The notes beneath the pieces are model-generated. The model saw only the letters and a list, made by a program, of their open reading frames with translations, was not told where the DNA came from and did not search any database. From contig OX419755.1 of assembly GCA_948567375.1 (NCBI GenBank), positions 15,133,001 through 15,197,000 of the forward strand: DNA of 64,000 nucleotides, written 5' to 3'. The position numbers and the translations under genes were made by a program. Within the stretch, counting starts at the first letter, position 1; every line of letters begins with the position of its first letter. This stretch comes from Lunularia cruciata. Taxonomy: Eukaryota; Streptophyta; Marchantiopsida; Lunulariales; Lunulariaceae. Below are positions 35,700-47,320 of the stretch, piece by piece.

Positions 35700-36076
35700 A
35701 CTCAATGGACAAATTCTTGAGAAATTGAAGGCTGTGGTGGATGAATTTCAAGATGTCTTTCCCAATGATCTACCCTTAGGATTACCACCAAAAAGGAGAG
35801 TAGATCATAAAATTGAGACACTCTCAGCAAAGACACCTCCTTGTAAGGCCCCATATTGCCTATCACCTCATGAGTTGGAGGAGTGTAAGACTCAAATTGA
35901 GGAGATGTTGCAGAAGGGGTTCATCCAACCTAGTGTATCACCATATGGGGCCCTTGTCTTGTTTGTGAAGAAGAAAGATGGTACAATGTGCACGTGCATT
36001 GACTATCGAGGTCTCAATCAGCAAATAGTGAAGAACAAATACCCCTTACCTTGCATGGATGACCTGTTTGATCAAC
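35700..36076 (+). pseudogene. Ty3/gypsy reverse transcriptase, N-terminal third
   Basis: Open from 35578. It contains [62 protein letters not shown] and [14 protein letters not shown], the standard order of Ty3/gypsy RT domains 1-2. It stops after DQL, where the sequence switches at about 36077 into the reverse complement of the element's own protease region. The catalytic Y-x-D-D, RNase H and integrase are therefore missing from this copy. This 500-bp stretch is the unpaired loop of the large inverted repeat. Confidence 0.85.
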
Positions 36077-37800
36077 TTCATTGGCAAGTTCTCACTACTT
36101 TCTTCTCCCAATCAACCATAGGGTTGTAATGCTCCATCCATGACATGCGTAAGATTGTATCATAATTAGCTAACTATATCACTCGCCACTCAATTATTTC
36201 CTGATAATCTCCTACAAAGAGTACTACCTTTTTAGGTTACAACTCAATCCTCTATCTGCCCATTAGGTAACTTTACTTCTTCATTATCATCCTTTTGTAG
36301 ATCCATCCCCAATCTTATTGTAACAAAGTGAGACAAGAAATTTTTTGTTGCTCCGAGGTCTATCAATACTCTCACTTGATTGTCTTCTAGGCCTCCATTC
36401 ACAACAAATAGTTATGAGTTTATCCTCCTTGATCTGTGCACACACATCCTCTTCCTCCCCTTGCTTTCTTGCTTCTCCATTGAGCTAGTAAGGTTGGGAG
36501 GTACATTTACTAGCAATCTTTGTTTCTTGATGTGATTTCTGCATCCTCTTCTTCAATTTGTCTCTCCATGTTGTTCAAGGATGACTTGTATGGAGGCCAA
36601 GGGCCTCTAGGGAGACAAGCACAACAATTGATGGCTATGTGCCCAAACTTGGTCACAATTGTAACAACAACATTGTTTTGCTTTGAGTTCCTTCCCCGCG
36701 TGGGACTCCATCTCTCCTTTCTCCTCCTTGTCCTTGTTCTTCTTGGAATGGTCATGCTCCTTGGTCTTGAAACCAAAGGTTGCAAAATTCCATAGGAATA
36801 GGTCCACCAAAGTGTTGTGTTCTAGCCCAATAATGTTGAGTCAGGACTACCACTTCACCTCCTCCAAGCGCCCCTACTATTCTCTAAGCACAAGTAATGG
36901 CTTCAAAAATAGTGCAAGGATTTTGTACCATTACTTCTTGGCAAATTCACTCTTTTAACCTTCATTTGAAATTATCTAGAGCTTTCATTGGATTCATGTC
37001 AATTATTGCAACTTGTAGAGTGAAAAATGCCTCCATGTACTCTTATATGTTGTTCTTTTGCTTCAATCCTCATAGTCAAGTTCTGGCCATCTGCACAAAA
37101 TCCACAGATTGGAATTCTTTAGCACACTTCCTACATTGCTATCCAAGTGACCTCTCTTCCTTTTGCTAACACTGATTGTTCCCAAGCATTGTACTATATG
37201 AGTGTTTTATCAATCAAGTACCCGCATGCAAACATGTTTACGGAATGATGAATGATCTTCATTGTGAATAATTAAAAGTATTGATTCATTCTTGAAATCC
37301 AATTCTCCACTACACCAATGGAACATTGCCTCTTGTAAGGCTTGATATTTTATGTCTTCTTCATCCAACATAACAATATGGCTTCATTGTTGACCCGATT
37401 GGTCAGATGTGCTTTGTGTAAGATCATGTCATAGATGTGTCGCATGTCATAGATGTGTCGCCAGTCACGCCAATCCGTGGCTTTTGCGCAAGGAAAGGCA
37501 TCAAAGTAAGCAACCACATGGGCATGCCTGCCATGTTGCATGTGCGACTATGCCAATTTACTCTAGAAGGACTAACCTTGGAAAGTATAACTTGTGCCCC
37601 AATTTGCTCAAGCGTCGGTCTTGGTGTCATTAGCATGAGTGACTCTCCAAGTACTTTGGCAGCAGGTGTTGGGTTTTGAGATGGTTCATCTTCTTGCATT
37701 GCCTAATCATTCCTAAAGGTGAGTACTTGACTTTGCAATGCCTCCATAGTCATCTTGATCTCATGAAAATTGTTCAACATCCCTTACATTCCTTGCATCA
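36077..37800 (-). pseudogene. Inverted Ty3/gypsy copy: protease and gag
   Basis: Reverse complement of the plus copy, from the end of the protease back through gag. Its 36093-36125 block mirrors 35525-35557 (CCATAGGGTTGTAATGCTCC). The gag nucleocapsid region lies at 36607-36810 on the minus strand (EHDHSKKNKDKEE, ESHAGKELKAKQ). The knuckle is split by a frameshift: C-Y-N-C-D-Q in one frame and F-G-H-I-A-I-N-C in another. The gag N-terminus (MQEDEPSQNPTPAAKVLGE) is at 37640-37699. Decay differs from the plus copy, so the two arms have diverged independently. Confidence 0.75.
37391..37626 (-). other. About 235-bp GC-rich insertion in inverted gag
   Basis: Compared with the plus copy (around 34250), the minus copy carries extra sequence between the L-M-L-M-T-P block and the V-N-N-E-A block. 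It keeps the gag frame open for about 65 codons (GAQVILSKVSPSRVNW... ) and contains a tandem pair of CATGTCATAGATGTGTCGC (37426 and 37445). Base composition is G+C richer than the rest of the element. The origin is unknown; it could be gag sequence deleted in the plus copy, which the continuous reading frame favours. Confidence 0.45.
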
Positions 37801-38134
37801 AATCTTGTAACTATGGTCCATGACTCTTATACATGGCAAATGCTCAATCGCTACTTCTTACTTCAATAAAGAGTTAATATCATCACTCAGGAGGATGTAC
37901 GCACTATTGGGACTACCATTGGGACTTTAGAGGCTATAACTCTTTGATAATATTCCTCACCAAAATTATGGACTATGAAGTCCCTAACATCACTTTTGAT
38001 CTAACCATATAAAAAATCTCTACTTGAATGTTGAAAGAGAGAGGATTTGGTATATTTAGATCTATCACAACAAAATATAGATTATAAAATCCCACTCTTT
38101 ATCATAGATCACTACAAGTAGAATCATTGGGTTT

Positions 38135-38276
38135 GGTGAATTCATCACTATATCCATGGAATTTGCTTTGAAATGATAAACAAGATATACTCTCACTTTC
38201 TCTTGCTTGATAAAGGGAGAGTTTATCTTGTTTACCATTTCAAAGCAAATTCCATGGATATAGTGATGAATTCACC
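38135..38276. repeat. Near-perfect 60-bp hairpin in inverted leader
   Basis: Arms 38135-38194 and 38217-38276 are reverse complements with about two or three mismatches over 60 bp, with a 22-bp loop. The outer end pairs GGTGAATTCATCACTATATC with GATATAGTGATGAATTCACC. In the plus copy (around 33727) only one arm's sequence is present, without the hairpin, so it arose in this copy by local inverted duplication. The near-perfect pairing suggests a young event or gene conversion. Confidence 0.9.
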
Positions 38277-38492
38277 AATATAATCTTGATATGTTTAATC
38301 TTGATGTAGAACGGATTCAAGAATAAAAACTGGGATGTTGGAAATTGTCCTCCAAGAAACTACACTCCATCCTCTCTCAAAAACACTCCTAGTCTATTGA
38401 TTGCATTATGATTTCTCTCCTCAAAATTACTGAGTCTAAATAGCTCATGTTCCTCCAAGATGGATGATCCACTCTCTTGGATTGAGACACTT

Positions 38493-38504
38493 GCTCTAAT
38501 ACCA
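38493..38504 (-). other. Primer binding site of inverted copy
   Basis: On the minus strand TGGTATTAGAGC, one base from the initiator-Met tRNA complement, directly after the LTR at 38506. It mirrors the site at 33450-33461 and confirms that the inverted copy includes the leader and LTR. Confidence 0.75.
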
Positions 38505-38505
38505 T

Positions 38506-39041
38506 TGTAATATTCCAAGTACAAGAGAAACCCAAAAGTAGAAACACAAAGTTTCACACTCAAAACTTTGTTGTCCCAAAGGAGCACCTTGTCTTTATTA
38601 TATAACAAAGAGGAATCCTTCAAAAGAAGCTCCACTTTTTGATCAGATATATAGATTGGTGACATGTCAGCAAGCTCTACACTTAGATTAGTTGCATGCA
38701 TGGGTGACATGTTGGTTCTAGTACTATTTGGTTGGTCAAAAAAAATTTGACCAAAGGGATTTTTTTAGAATCTTCTTGTAGGAATCTCATAATTGCATGG
38801 GTGAGGTACCGTTGGAAAGCTCTCAATCACATAGACATTTTCAAAGCTTAATTCATCCATCTAGACCTCCAAAATTGGCTAGGAAGTTTTTAGAATATTT
38901 TTAATTCTTGTCCTATTAGAAGGAGTATTCTTTTGGTGATACTTTTATCTGATCTAGTTAATCCATCATATAGAACATCCTTTGAGACGTTACCAAGCCA
39001 ATTTTCACCTCTAGATAATATGTCTAGCTATTGGTATTACA
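38506..39041 (-). mobile_element. 5' LTR of inverted Ty3/gypsy copy
   Basis: 536 bp, plus-strand ends TGTAAT...GGTATTACA, opposite in orientation to the LTR at 32884. The flanking bases ACAAT to the right do not match CCATG to the left of 32884. The pair therefore does not delimit a single insertion with a target duplication. Confidence 0.85.
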
Positions 39042-42000
39042 ACAATCCAAGACTCCTTCAATGACGCACAGGCTGACAAAAGCCTATGGAGATAATCTGC
39101 ACTTCTCATGCTTTTCCAAGGATAATTAGGTTGGATTTATTACCTCATTGAGAAAAATCCCATAGGTACTCTATAGTACTCTCCATACTGTACCTCATGA
39201 ATTTCTCTTCACTCATCCCTTTAGAGATTCAATATTGGAGATTAATTTCCTATCATTAGTCTCCAATGCTCACTAGCCAAATCTCACACTCTTGAGTTAA
39301 TTATGTCTTTCTTCCTCTAGACAATAGCAATTGCTTGTTAGTGATACTTCTACGATCATTATGACAATCTTAATTTTTTAACTCCAACCAACTCTAATGT
39401 ACTCTCATGATTTCTTAAGCTCACTTTCATTTCTCTTGGTGGGTTAATTCATCTCCTATTTAATATAATGGTTGGCTCACTCATCAAGCTTGTAAACACC
39501 TTCAATAACACTTGTAAACTTCAATAGTGTCTAAGCCATCATCCATGACCGCCATAGCTTGTTGTTCAAAGTCTCATTAGAGTAGGAAAAGCATAATTGT
39601 ACTTATACGAAGCATGAGAGTTGCTCTGATATTTGTGGTGTTCAATGCTGATCTTACACCACACCAACCTTAGTCTCACACTCTCTCTCTCTCCCCTTCT
39701 CTTTGAATCCTTTGAGTGAGAGTTCTTGTCTATGCGTTCTCAAATTGACCAAACCAAAGCATTTATCTTTCTCAACTATCTTTATTATCCAAAATCTGAT
39801 CACAAAAGCGCAATGTGAGATACATTTGTGATTCACTATCTGATTGTTGTACGGGAATATAAAATGAAATATGTTCTTACAAGCCACTCTCCACCTAGTC
39901 TCATGACTTTTGATGGACGTTAAACTAAATATACCACTCAGTTGTAATCTATTGTGCCTTGATTTTGATATTTATATTCAAATCATGTTAATTGAAATAT
40001 GTTTATTCATTATTTTTAAATATGTAAATAATATTATGATATGGATTATTTTTAACTTCTAGCTAAATTTTAATAAAATTAAAATTCTTCACATTTATAG
40101 GAAATATTAGTAATATTCATAATTTAATATTATAATCATTTGTACAAAGAAAAAATTACCGCAATATAAAATTTTACCATATTTATAAATTTTGGATACA
40201 TATAAATGTTTATCCTAGTTTAAGCAATTTTCAAATTTAAAATTTAAAAATAATTTTTACGTAATTTGGTTAAATCTATTTCAAAATATTCTCTTCATCT
40301 AAAATATAACTGTAATTTAATATGATTTAAATCATAAATAAAAATTTTAAGTACAATTACAAAACATTATAAATCTTTAAATTCTGAAAAAAATCCTTTT
40401 AATGAATTGTAATTATTATAATAGGAACTGTTTTTTAATTGAATTATTATATTATAACTAAGTCATAATATTTTATAATTTTCAGTAAAATCAAATAATA
40501 TTCATATTCTGAGTATAGTAATCATTTATATATAAATAAAATTATTTCACAATATAAATTATAAAACTATATAACTTGTATAGTTTATCCCAGTTTAAGA
40601 AAATTCTATATATTAAATTTTAAATATGTATTTCATAAGTTGGTGTGGAGTTATTCTATAAAATTTTAATTAATATAATTTAAATTATAAATCTACTCCT
40701 TCGTTTTTTTTCTCTCTCCAACAATTGTAGATATGTATGTAGTTGAAATGCCTCTTTCAAGTGCGCATCTCCTTGATTTTATTTAACTCAAGGTCGCTTT
40801 ACACAATTTAGTAATGATGTCACCTTATAACACCTCTTCCCTTTCCATGCTGCTATTCTTCTACAGCGGTCGTGATCAGCCCCACAGATATTTTCAACGG
40901 AATCAGCAATTAAGCTTAGAATTGTTGATAAAATCACTTGTTTTATATGTTCTTTCTCTTCTCCTTCAAAGTATAATCTATAACTCATCAATTCCGTATT
41001 CGTCACTCATGATCATCCATCTTCCCTTACCACAATTATGTATAACTCCACGAGGAACTGCTCAAATATAAACTAGTGTGGCCTAAGAATCTTATAAATT
41101 TACTAGAATAAATTTCTCGAAAATAATATTATTTATTGTTTAAATCTCTTCCTAAGTGTAATGTCTTTGCTCTAGAGTAGGTGAAGGGACACTAAGTGTC
41201 AGTAAGTTTTGATTAAGTGCAATGCCTCTATTTCCGAGTAGCTGAATAGATAGCAATGCTTACGTGACATGTGAATAGCAAAACAAAGGAAAATGGTATA
41301 TTTCATTTTGGGACAACTTCTTGATTCAAATGCCTATAGTTTGCAAAGAACTCAAACTAAATTTGGCACAAAAATAACCTCTTGTAGTATTTATTAAACT
41401 ATTTTATGATAATACTTTTGGTAAAGTTTCTTCTATCCATTAGACCTACCCAAGAATATCTTAGTTTTGCTTATGAAGATCACTTTAAATGTTATGGTTC
41501 ACATAGAAAAGGTTTCACTTTTGGAAATTATGGGAGGCTCACCTAAGCCTGTGGGACATGTCCCATATATTTTTCTGCGTGACCCAAAAAAAGAATTGGG
41601 CCTAGTTGTGCATGGTTAGAAAACTTTGGTTATGGGTGGTAGCAGGTATTTATGGGTCTCAAAAGGAGGAGTTTGGGTTGAACATGGGGCTTATGGGTTG
41701 TCAAAGTGATTAATTCCTAATGAGTTTAATTGAAACACTTGAATGTAGACCTGGCCAGATGTGTCACCATTTCACAAAGAAGGTTCAAAGACCAAAGTCT
41801 AAATGAAAATTTGAATTTGCGGGATCAAAAGAGGGACCCAACTATCATGTAGAAGGAAAGTGTGGGGCGTTGGGTGGAAACTTGTAATTCAAAGGCCAAA
41901 CTCCAACTTGAGCCACTCAATGAAAAATGTGAATGATTTTTGGCACCAAGATAAATAATTCATGAGTTGGAATCAAATGCCAATGCTTCCATGGAGACAT

Positions 42001-42109
42001 GGATGTACCTTTACTTCAAAAAACTCATTGTGCATTCTCTTTTAGAAGCACAATTTGAAATTGAAATTGTAGTTAAAGGGATTGTAATCACATGTTAATT
42101 AGGGAGGGA
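39042..42109. other. Anonymous DNA, very AT-rich at 39950-40700
   Basis: No gene recognised. 39950-40700 is extremely A+T rich with few codable stretches. Short open frames (39654-39887 minus, 40788-41006 minus, 40814-41071 plus) have no domain and are not conserved elsewhere in the window. The AT-rich block could be decayed repeat DNA or a matrix-attachment-like region; nothing in the sequence decides. Confidence 0.5.
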
Positions 42110-42500
42110 AATCCTCTCTTTTGTTGTGGTCTAATTCATCTATTTAAGCCCCCAAAATTAGCTCTAAGGTTTTTAGTGTATTTTTTACCTTTGCACTATT
42201 AGTGGAAGTACTATTTTGGTGACACTCTACTCAATCTACTTAGACCATCATATATAACATCCCTCAAGATATTACCAAGCCAATTTCCACCTCTAGATAC
42301 TATGTCTAGCTATTGGTATTACAAACATTCCCCCTTTTGGCTCTGAAGTTTTAGTGTATTTTTACCTTTGCACTATTACTGGAAGTACTGTTTTGGTGAC
42401 ACTCTACTTGATCTACTTAGACTATCATATATAACATCCCTCAAGATATTACAAAGCCAATTTCCACCTCTAGATACTATGTCTAGCTATTGGTATTACA
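42110..42500 (-). mobile_element. 3' LTR start of chromovirus remnant, with 177-bp tandem duplication
   Basis: Minus-strand LTR beginning TGTAATACC at 42500 and truncated near 42110. A 177-bp segment covering the LTR start and the polypurine tract is duplicated: LTR ends lie at 42500 and 42323, each followed by AACATTCCCCCTTTT (42501-42515, 42324-42338). The duplicated block is nearly identical (GACACTCTACT(T/C)(G/A)ATCTACTTAGA), so the duplication is recent compared with the other decay. Confidence 0.75.
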
Positions 42501-42506
42501 AACATT

Positions 42507-42515
42507 CCCCCTTTT
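42507..42515 (-). other. Polypurine tract of Ty3/gypsy element
   Basis: AAAAGGGGG on the minus strand, a few bases before the LTR start TGTAATACC at 42500. This is the usual position of the plus-strand primer of LTR retrotransposons. A second copy lies at 42330-42338 because of the local duplication. Confidence 0.75.
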
Positions 42516-42544
42516 AAGATGCAACATCCTTGTTGCAAACTGTT

Positions 42545-43262
42545 GCTCAAAAGATTGCACTAACATCAGTGCATGTGTCAAGTTAGCTACTAGCTCTCAT
42601 GTTTCCTCATGCAATGGGTACCCTTTTCCAATGGGCAAGATATTCCACATGCAGATGGCACCATGGATGCATTTTTGGAGAATGCATTTACTTTGTATTC
42701 TTCCTTGCCATCAATGAATGTTGGACAAGGTTGAACTTCTTGTATGGAAGGAAATTGGGGTGGTCAGGGTATGTATCTACATAGGAACATGGAACATGGG
42801 ATGGATCCTCTCGTGTGGTTGTAGCTCAAGGTGATAGGCCACTATGCTGATTTAGCATAGGATGGGAAAAGGCCTAATAAAACAAGGTCTAAGCTTACAA
42901 GGGCCAACTAATGTGAGGTTGGTTGTGGACAACCACACTTGATTCCTAACATGAAACTCCATATACTTGTGATGTGCATTTGCATATTGTTTTTATCAAT
43001 TTTGTGCAATCTTCTACTTGTGCTTGGCATTCTCAACACCTTGTTGGATTCTAGAAACATAATTTTTGAGAGAGTCAACTTTTGTATCCATTGGTTGGAT
43101 CTTTACCAAGCTTGAAGGTGTAAAAGGGTATTCTCTGTACATGGGGAAGAATAATTGACCTATGTAAATGTATTCACTAAATTGGTTCTAGGTAGATTCC
43201 ACGAGTGGAAGTAAGGTGTCCCATCTTTCTTGCTCCTCTAAGGTGAAGCCTTGAGCATGTAC
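42545..43262 (-). pseudogene. Chromovirus integrase C-terminus and chromodomain
   Basis: Minus-strand remnant of Ty3/gypsy integrase: R-W-D-T-L-L-P-L-V-E near 43220, then KNYVSRIQQGVENAKHK, YMEFHVRNQVWLSTTNLT and CKLRPCFI(R)PFPI, then a H-P-M-F-H-V block near 42800. Close to the 3' end, across a frameshift, come VEYLAHWK and GYPLHEET (about 42590-42660), the conserved core of a chromodomain (consensus YLVKWKGY...ATWE). A C-terminal chromodomain puts this family in the chromovirus branch, whose chromodomains bias insertion to heterochromatin. The rest of pol is missing, replaced by the LTR at 43268. Confidence 0.75.
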
Positions 43263-43267
43263 TCAAT

Positions 43268-43875
43268 TATAATGTTTTCAGGACAAGAGAACCCCAAAAA
43301 GGAATAAAAGAAAAAAAAAACTCAAGAGAAACACAAGGCTTCATCCTTCAATACTCCGATACCCCAAATGAGCACCTTGTCTTTATAATATAGCAAAAAG
43401 GATACACTCAAAGGAAGCTCTACCCTTGAATCAGATACATTGACTTGTGACATATGAGCAAGCTCCACCCTTAGATTAGCTGCATGGATTGGTGACATAT
43501 TGATCCATGTCCTATTTGGTTGGTCAAACAAGTTTGACCAAAGAGAATCTTTGGAGAATATTTTTGTAGGAAACCTCAGAACCTCATGGATGAGGTACCA
43601 TTGGAAAGCTCTTGACAAGACAAATAAGGGGTAAAAGACAATGTCTTTTCCTTCAAAGGGGTGAACTTCTCATGGTTTGAGGCCTAATTCATCTATTTAG
43701 GCCTCCAAATTTAGCTTTGAATTTTTTAGGTGTTTTTTACCTCTACCCTATTATTGAAAGTATTATTATGATGACGCCTCTATTTAATCTACTTAGACCA
43801 TCATATAAAAAATCCCTGAAGATATTACCAAGCCAATTTAACCTCTAGATACTATGTCTAGCAAATGGTATTACA
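43268..43875 (-). mobile_element. G-family LTR beside integrase remnant
   Basis: About 608 bp with plus-strand ends TATAAT...GGTATTACA. It has an A-rich run near 43309-43319 and the family AGCACCTTGTCTTTATAATA block. The flanks (TCAAT on the left, CATAA on the right) do not form a target duplication. It may therefore be one side of a rearranged element rather than a clean solo insertion. Confidence 0.75.
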
Positions 43876-44090
43876 CATAAGGTCTTCCAATCATAGTCCT
43901 CATTGACATAAGACAACGTTGTGGTCACATGGAGAATGGAATATTTGTGTACAACCTTTGACCTACTAGTGGAGATAAGAAGCAAACTTAGCATTTGGAA
44001 GAATGCTCTCCATGTTAAATAGATGCAATGGTGGGTGAGACATCTCTTAGCGGGAGTCTCTTACTCAAGAATCACTCATCAATCACCATT

Positions 44091-44092
<2 letters not shown>

Positions 44093-44165
<73 letters not shown>
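44093..44165. repeat. (AT)n microsatellite, 73 bp
   Basis: An uninterrupted AT dinucleotide tract. The 43876-44092 stretch before it and the sequence after it hold no recognised gene. Confidence 0.97.
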
Positions 44166-44168
<3 letters not shown>

Positions 44169-45999
44169 CTTCAATACACTCAACTTTCAAAACCAAAGCT
44201 CTAAATATATAATTCTTGTTAATGTAGAGAAGTGGATAATTTTGTGCTTATCATCACATATCAATTGATCATTAATTAAGTACAAGCCTTTTTGTTGAAG
44301 TAAAATTCCCTATCAATAGTAGTTTGTCATTATGCTAAAGAAGGAGAGTAACATCCACTAACCTAAACACCTTGGAAACCTTTCTTCACAAACACATGAA
44401 ATTCTAGCCTTTTCCCAACTCCCGGCCATTGCACTTTCTTTCTAAAAATAGACAATATGGTTGTGATAACTCTTTGAGTAAATTTGCTTGTGGACCTTAA
44501 ACTAATTCTCCATAAGTTCATTCTTGTACCAACACAAGATCCATTTCCATTTTGTCCAAATAATCTATTAAATTATCCATTATTTAGTGCTAATGCAACT
44601 TGTTGCCATATTCTAAAGATAGCTTGATCTTTGAGTAATTTCACTAAAGTACCAAAGGAGCATATATCCTTTCTCACTAGCTATTTGAAATTCAAACAAG
44701 CAAGCACATAAAATAATTAATATACAAGCTCTATACTTTGTGACATTTTCATTCATTCCTTCAAATATTGCCTTTTGTGGATATATCTCCACCATTCAAA
44801 AAGCACATTTTTATTATCCATGTCCTCCTCTTCTTTGCTCCTATCTTTTCAATCCCAGTCTTACTCATCCTCACACCATTCCTCTATACTATTCTTAGCT
44901 TTAGCAACTTTGACCTACATTAACTTTTTCACTTCTCTCTTGAGTAGTTTTTGGGTACCAAGGTAAGGCATTCTTAATGTAAAACAAAAATTGGAGCCCA
45001 AATTCTTGAATTTCCAACTCTATTTGCAATTGTATTCTCACAACTGCCCTAAACCAAAATTTCACTGCCTCCAACTATCAACAAGAACAAGAAGTATCAA
45101 AGTATGCTTTTGGCAAGAGCAAAAGGAGTAGGTATATGCCAACAAAACTTATGCCAAGAATTGTGCCTTCCCGAATTGTAGCTTCTTGTTCTTTAGAGCA
45201 ATTTACCATTGGAACAAGTGGACCAAGGGATGCAAGATATAGAAACAAAGCATTTCAAAATCTCATATCTACAAGAGTGACACATGTCAAAGGATTTAAA
45301 ATTTCATTAATGTTTGTAATGAATATTATAGGATGTCTATTAATCCCTCAAAAACCCATTATGAATTTATGGATTTTTTGAAAAGATGACAAGAACTCAA
45401 CTTACGGATATGGGACATTGCCTATAAAATGTTGTGAGTATTTGGCACTAGTGCACCATAAAATTTTATAAATTCTCCCATAAATTTTCTGTACAAAATG
45501 TTTATGGCTAGGGAAATCATCTAACTAAAACCTCCTAGAATCTATCATCTAACTAAAACTTCCTATGGTCTATCTCTAGGGTTGAAAAGGAGAACATACC
45601 TCTTCTATTGATGGGAAGGAGCATGTTGCTTTAGAGATCAAGCATTCAAAAGAAAACCCAATTGAAATACTTTGGCATTATACTGTTGGTTTTGAGATTG
45701 AGCACACAAAAGATAACCATGTGGGATAATTTGATGTTTATCTTTAGAATCAAAAGAAGAAGAAAAAAAGAAATACTTTTGGTAGAAGTATGGTTACTTC
45801 TTGTTTTTTAATCAAAGGATCCACCCAATGAAAGATCAAAACAAAATGCAACCTTATCTTTATGAACTAGAATCATAATAGATACAAAAGGTGACTTGAC
45901 TCTTTTTTGTGATGTATGAAGCCACATTAGCAAAGGTGAAAGAAAGAATTGAAAGATAGTTGAGGAAGAAGAGATAGAGAAATATGACAAAAATGAGGA
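44166..45999. other. Anonymous AT-rich DNA
   Basis: No recognised gene. Open frames at 44613-44795 (minus), 44775-44966 (plus) and 45136-45381 (plus) lack domains. A short imperfect repeat, ATCATCTAACTAAAAC(C/T)TCCTA, occurs near 45520 and 45545. Confidence 0.5.
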
Positions 46000-47320
46000 G
46001 GAGATTGAAGAACTAGAGTCAGTTTGGTTTGAAGAGATAAAGTCATCTTCAATTAGACTAGAAGGTATGTTAAGAGAAAAATATTTGAAGGCCTTGGAAT
46101 TTGTAATATAGTGATGGAGAAGAACATAAAGCATATATAGATGTAGGTTTGGGTGAAATATCATCTTACAAGGATTAGGAATCATTATTACTCCCACAAT
46201 TTGCATGAAGAAGGTTTTATAATCTTTTCTAAAGGTTGAGACAAAGGTCTGAATTATGAAGTAGGTAAAGCTTTTATTGTAGTCTCAACATTTTTGTTAA
46301 GCCATAGGCATAATGCCTTCGTATATGGATGCTTGCCAACTTGCTTCTTGAATTAGCTTGTTATTGCCAACTTGTGCATATAATACCTTTGGCTTGTCCT
46401 TATGTGCACAACAAAGCCATTGATAGTTCTCCAACATCTAGATTTGCCACCTACTATCTACCAGAATCCACTAACTGATAAGAGACAACATAATATTGAG
46501 CTTAGAATAGAAATCTTCACATCTTGTAGATTGTATTTTAGATTCTTCCAAGTACAATCTACTTAAAACTATGAAGATCATCTCCTACAAATTTTCATTT
46601 GTACTTATTTTACTAGTTCATTATGAACTAGTAAGTATCTAGTAAGTAAGTTTCCTTGGTGACTTGTAAAGGCATCCATCTATAAGTATGACAAAAATTC
46701 CTCTCTGCTGTTGATATAAGATCCTCCTTATCCTAACTATCTAGAACTACTTGGGCATATTGGGATTAAATCTTTCATGAAGGTAAATTTTTAGGATTTC
46801 AAAAGTATTAGAAAGATATTAGATAATAAATAATCTTAGAATATCTATAATTAACACATCTCACTAAATGAAAAAATAGTAGGTAGAAATTGAACATAAG
46901 AAAGGAGTAAAAGGATCTTGTACTTATATTTTTAAAGGAATTTGTCCAAAGAATTTGAATTGAAGTTTTGACTAACATCAACCATTAGATTCTACAATTC
47001 AATGCCAAAGATTAAAAATATGAAAATAAGAGCAAACATATATGAGGAAAATATCATATTTTCATCTCATTATTTTTTCCACTCTTTACCATTTCTCTCT
47101 TCTTTTTCATGGTAACTTTTGAGGTTTTGCTATTTTTGCCTAAAAATTGCAGTTTGCACACTTTATAAATTTAAAAAAGCACCAAATTGTCATTAGTCCT
47201 AAACCACCACTTTCTTCAAAATAGTTGGACCACATACAACCTATTATTTGCCTGTGTCCCACAAGCTTTCAAAGTCAAGCTCAAAAAATGGACTTAATGG
47301 GTTTCTCATTTTTCATGTTT
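46000..47320 (+). repeat. Y-family copy with the LTR-free site
   Basis: Same orientation as 22760-23830 and reverse complement of 24960-26610. 46045-46230 matches 23640-23790 (AGTGATGGAGAAGA, GGTTTGGGTGAAATAT, CTTACAAGGATT). 46300-46400 is the counterpart of the junction where the solo LTR sits at 25688; here it runs without interruption (AGCTTGTTATTGCCAACTTG). 47190-47320 matches 24970-25040. It is non-coding; the class is unresolved. Confidence 0.65.

Noticed and set aside
39950-40700. Very AT-rich block as centromeric satellite or replication origin
   Set aside because: No tandem period is visible and no origin consensus applies; composition alone is not enough.
43268-43875. Clean solo LTR insertion
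   Set aside because: The flanking 5-mers TCAAT and CATAA do not match, so a rearranged element is as likely.
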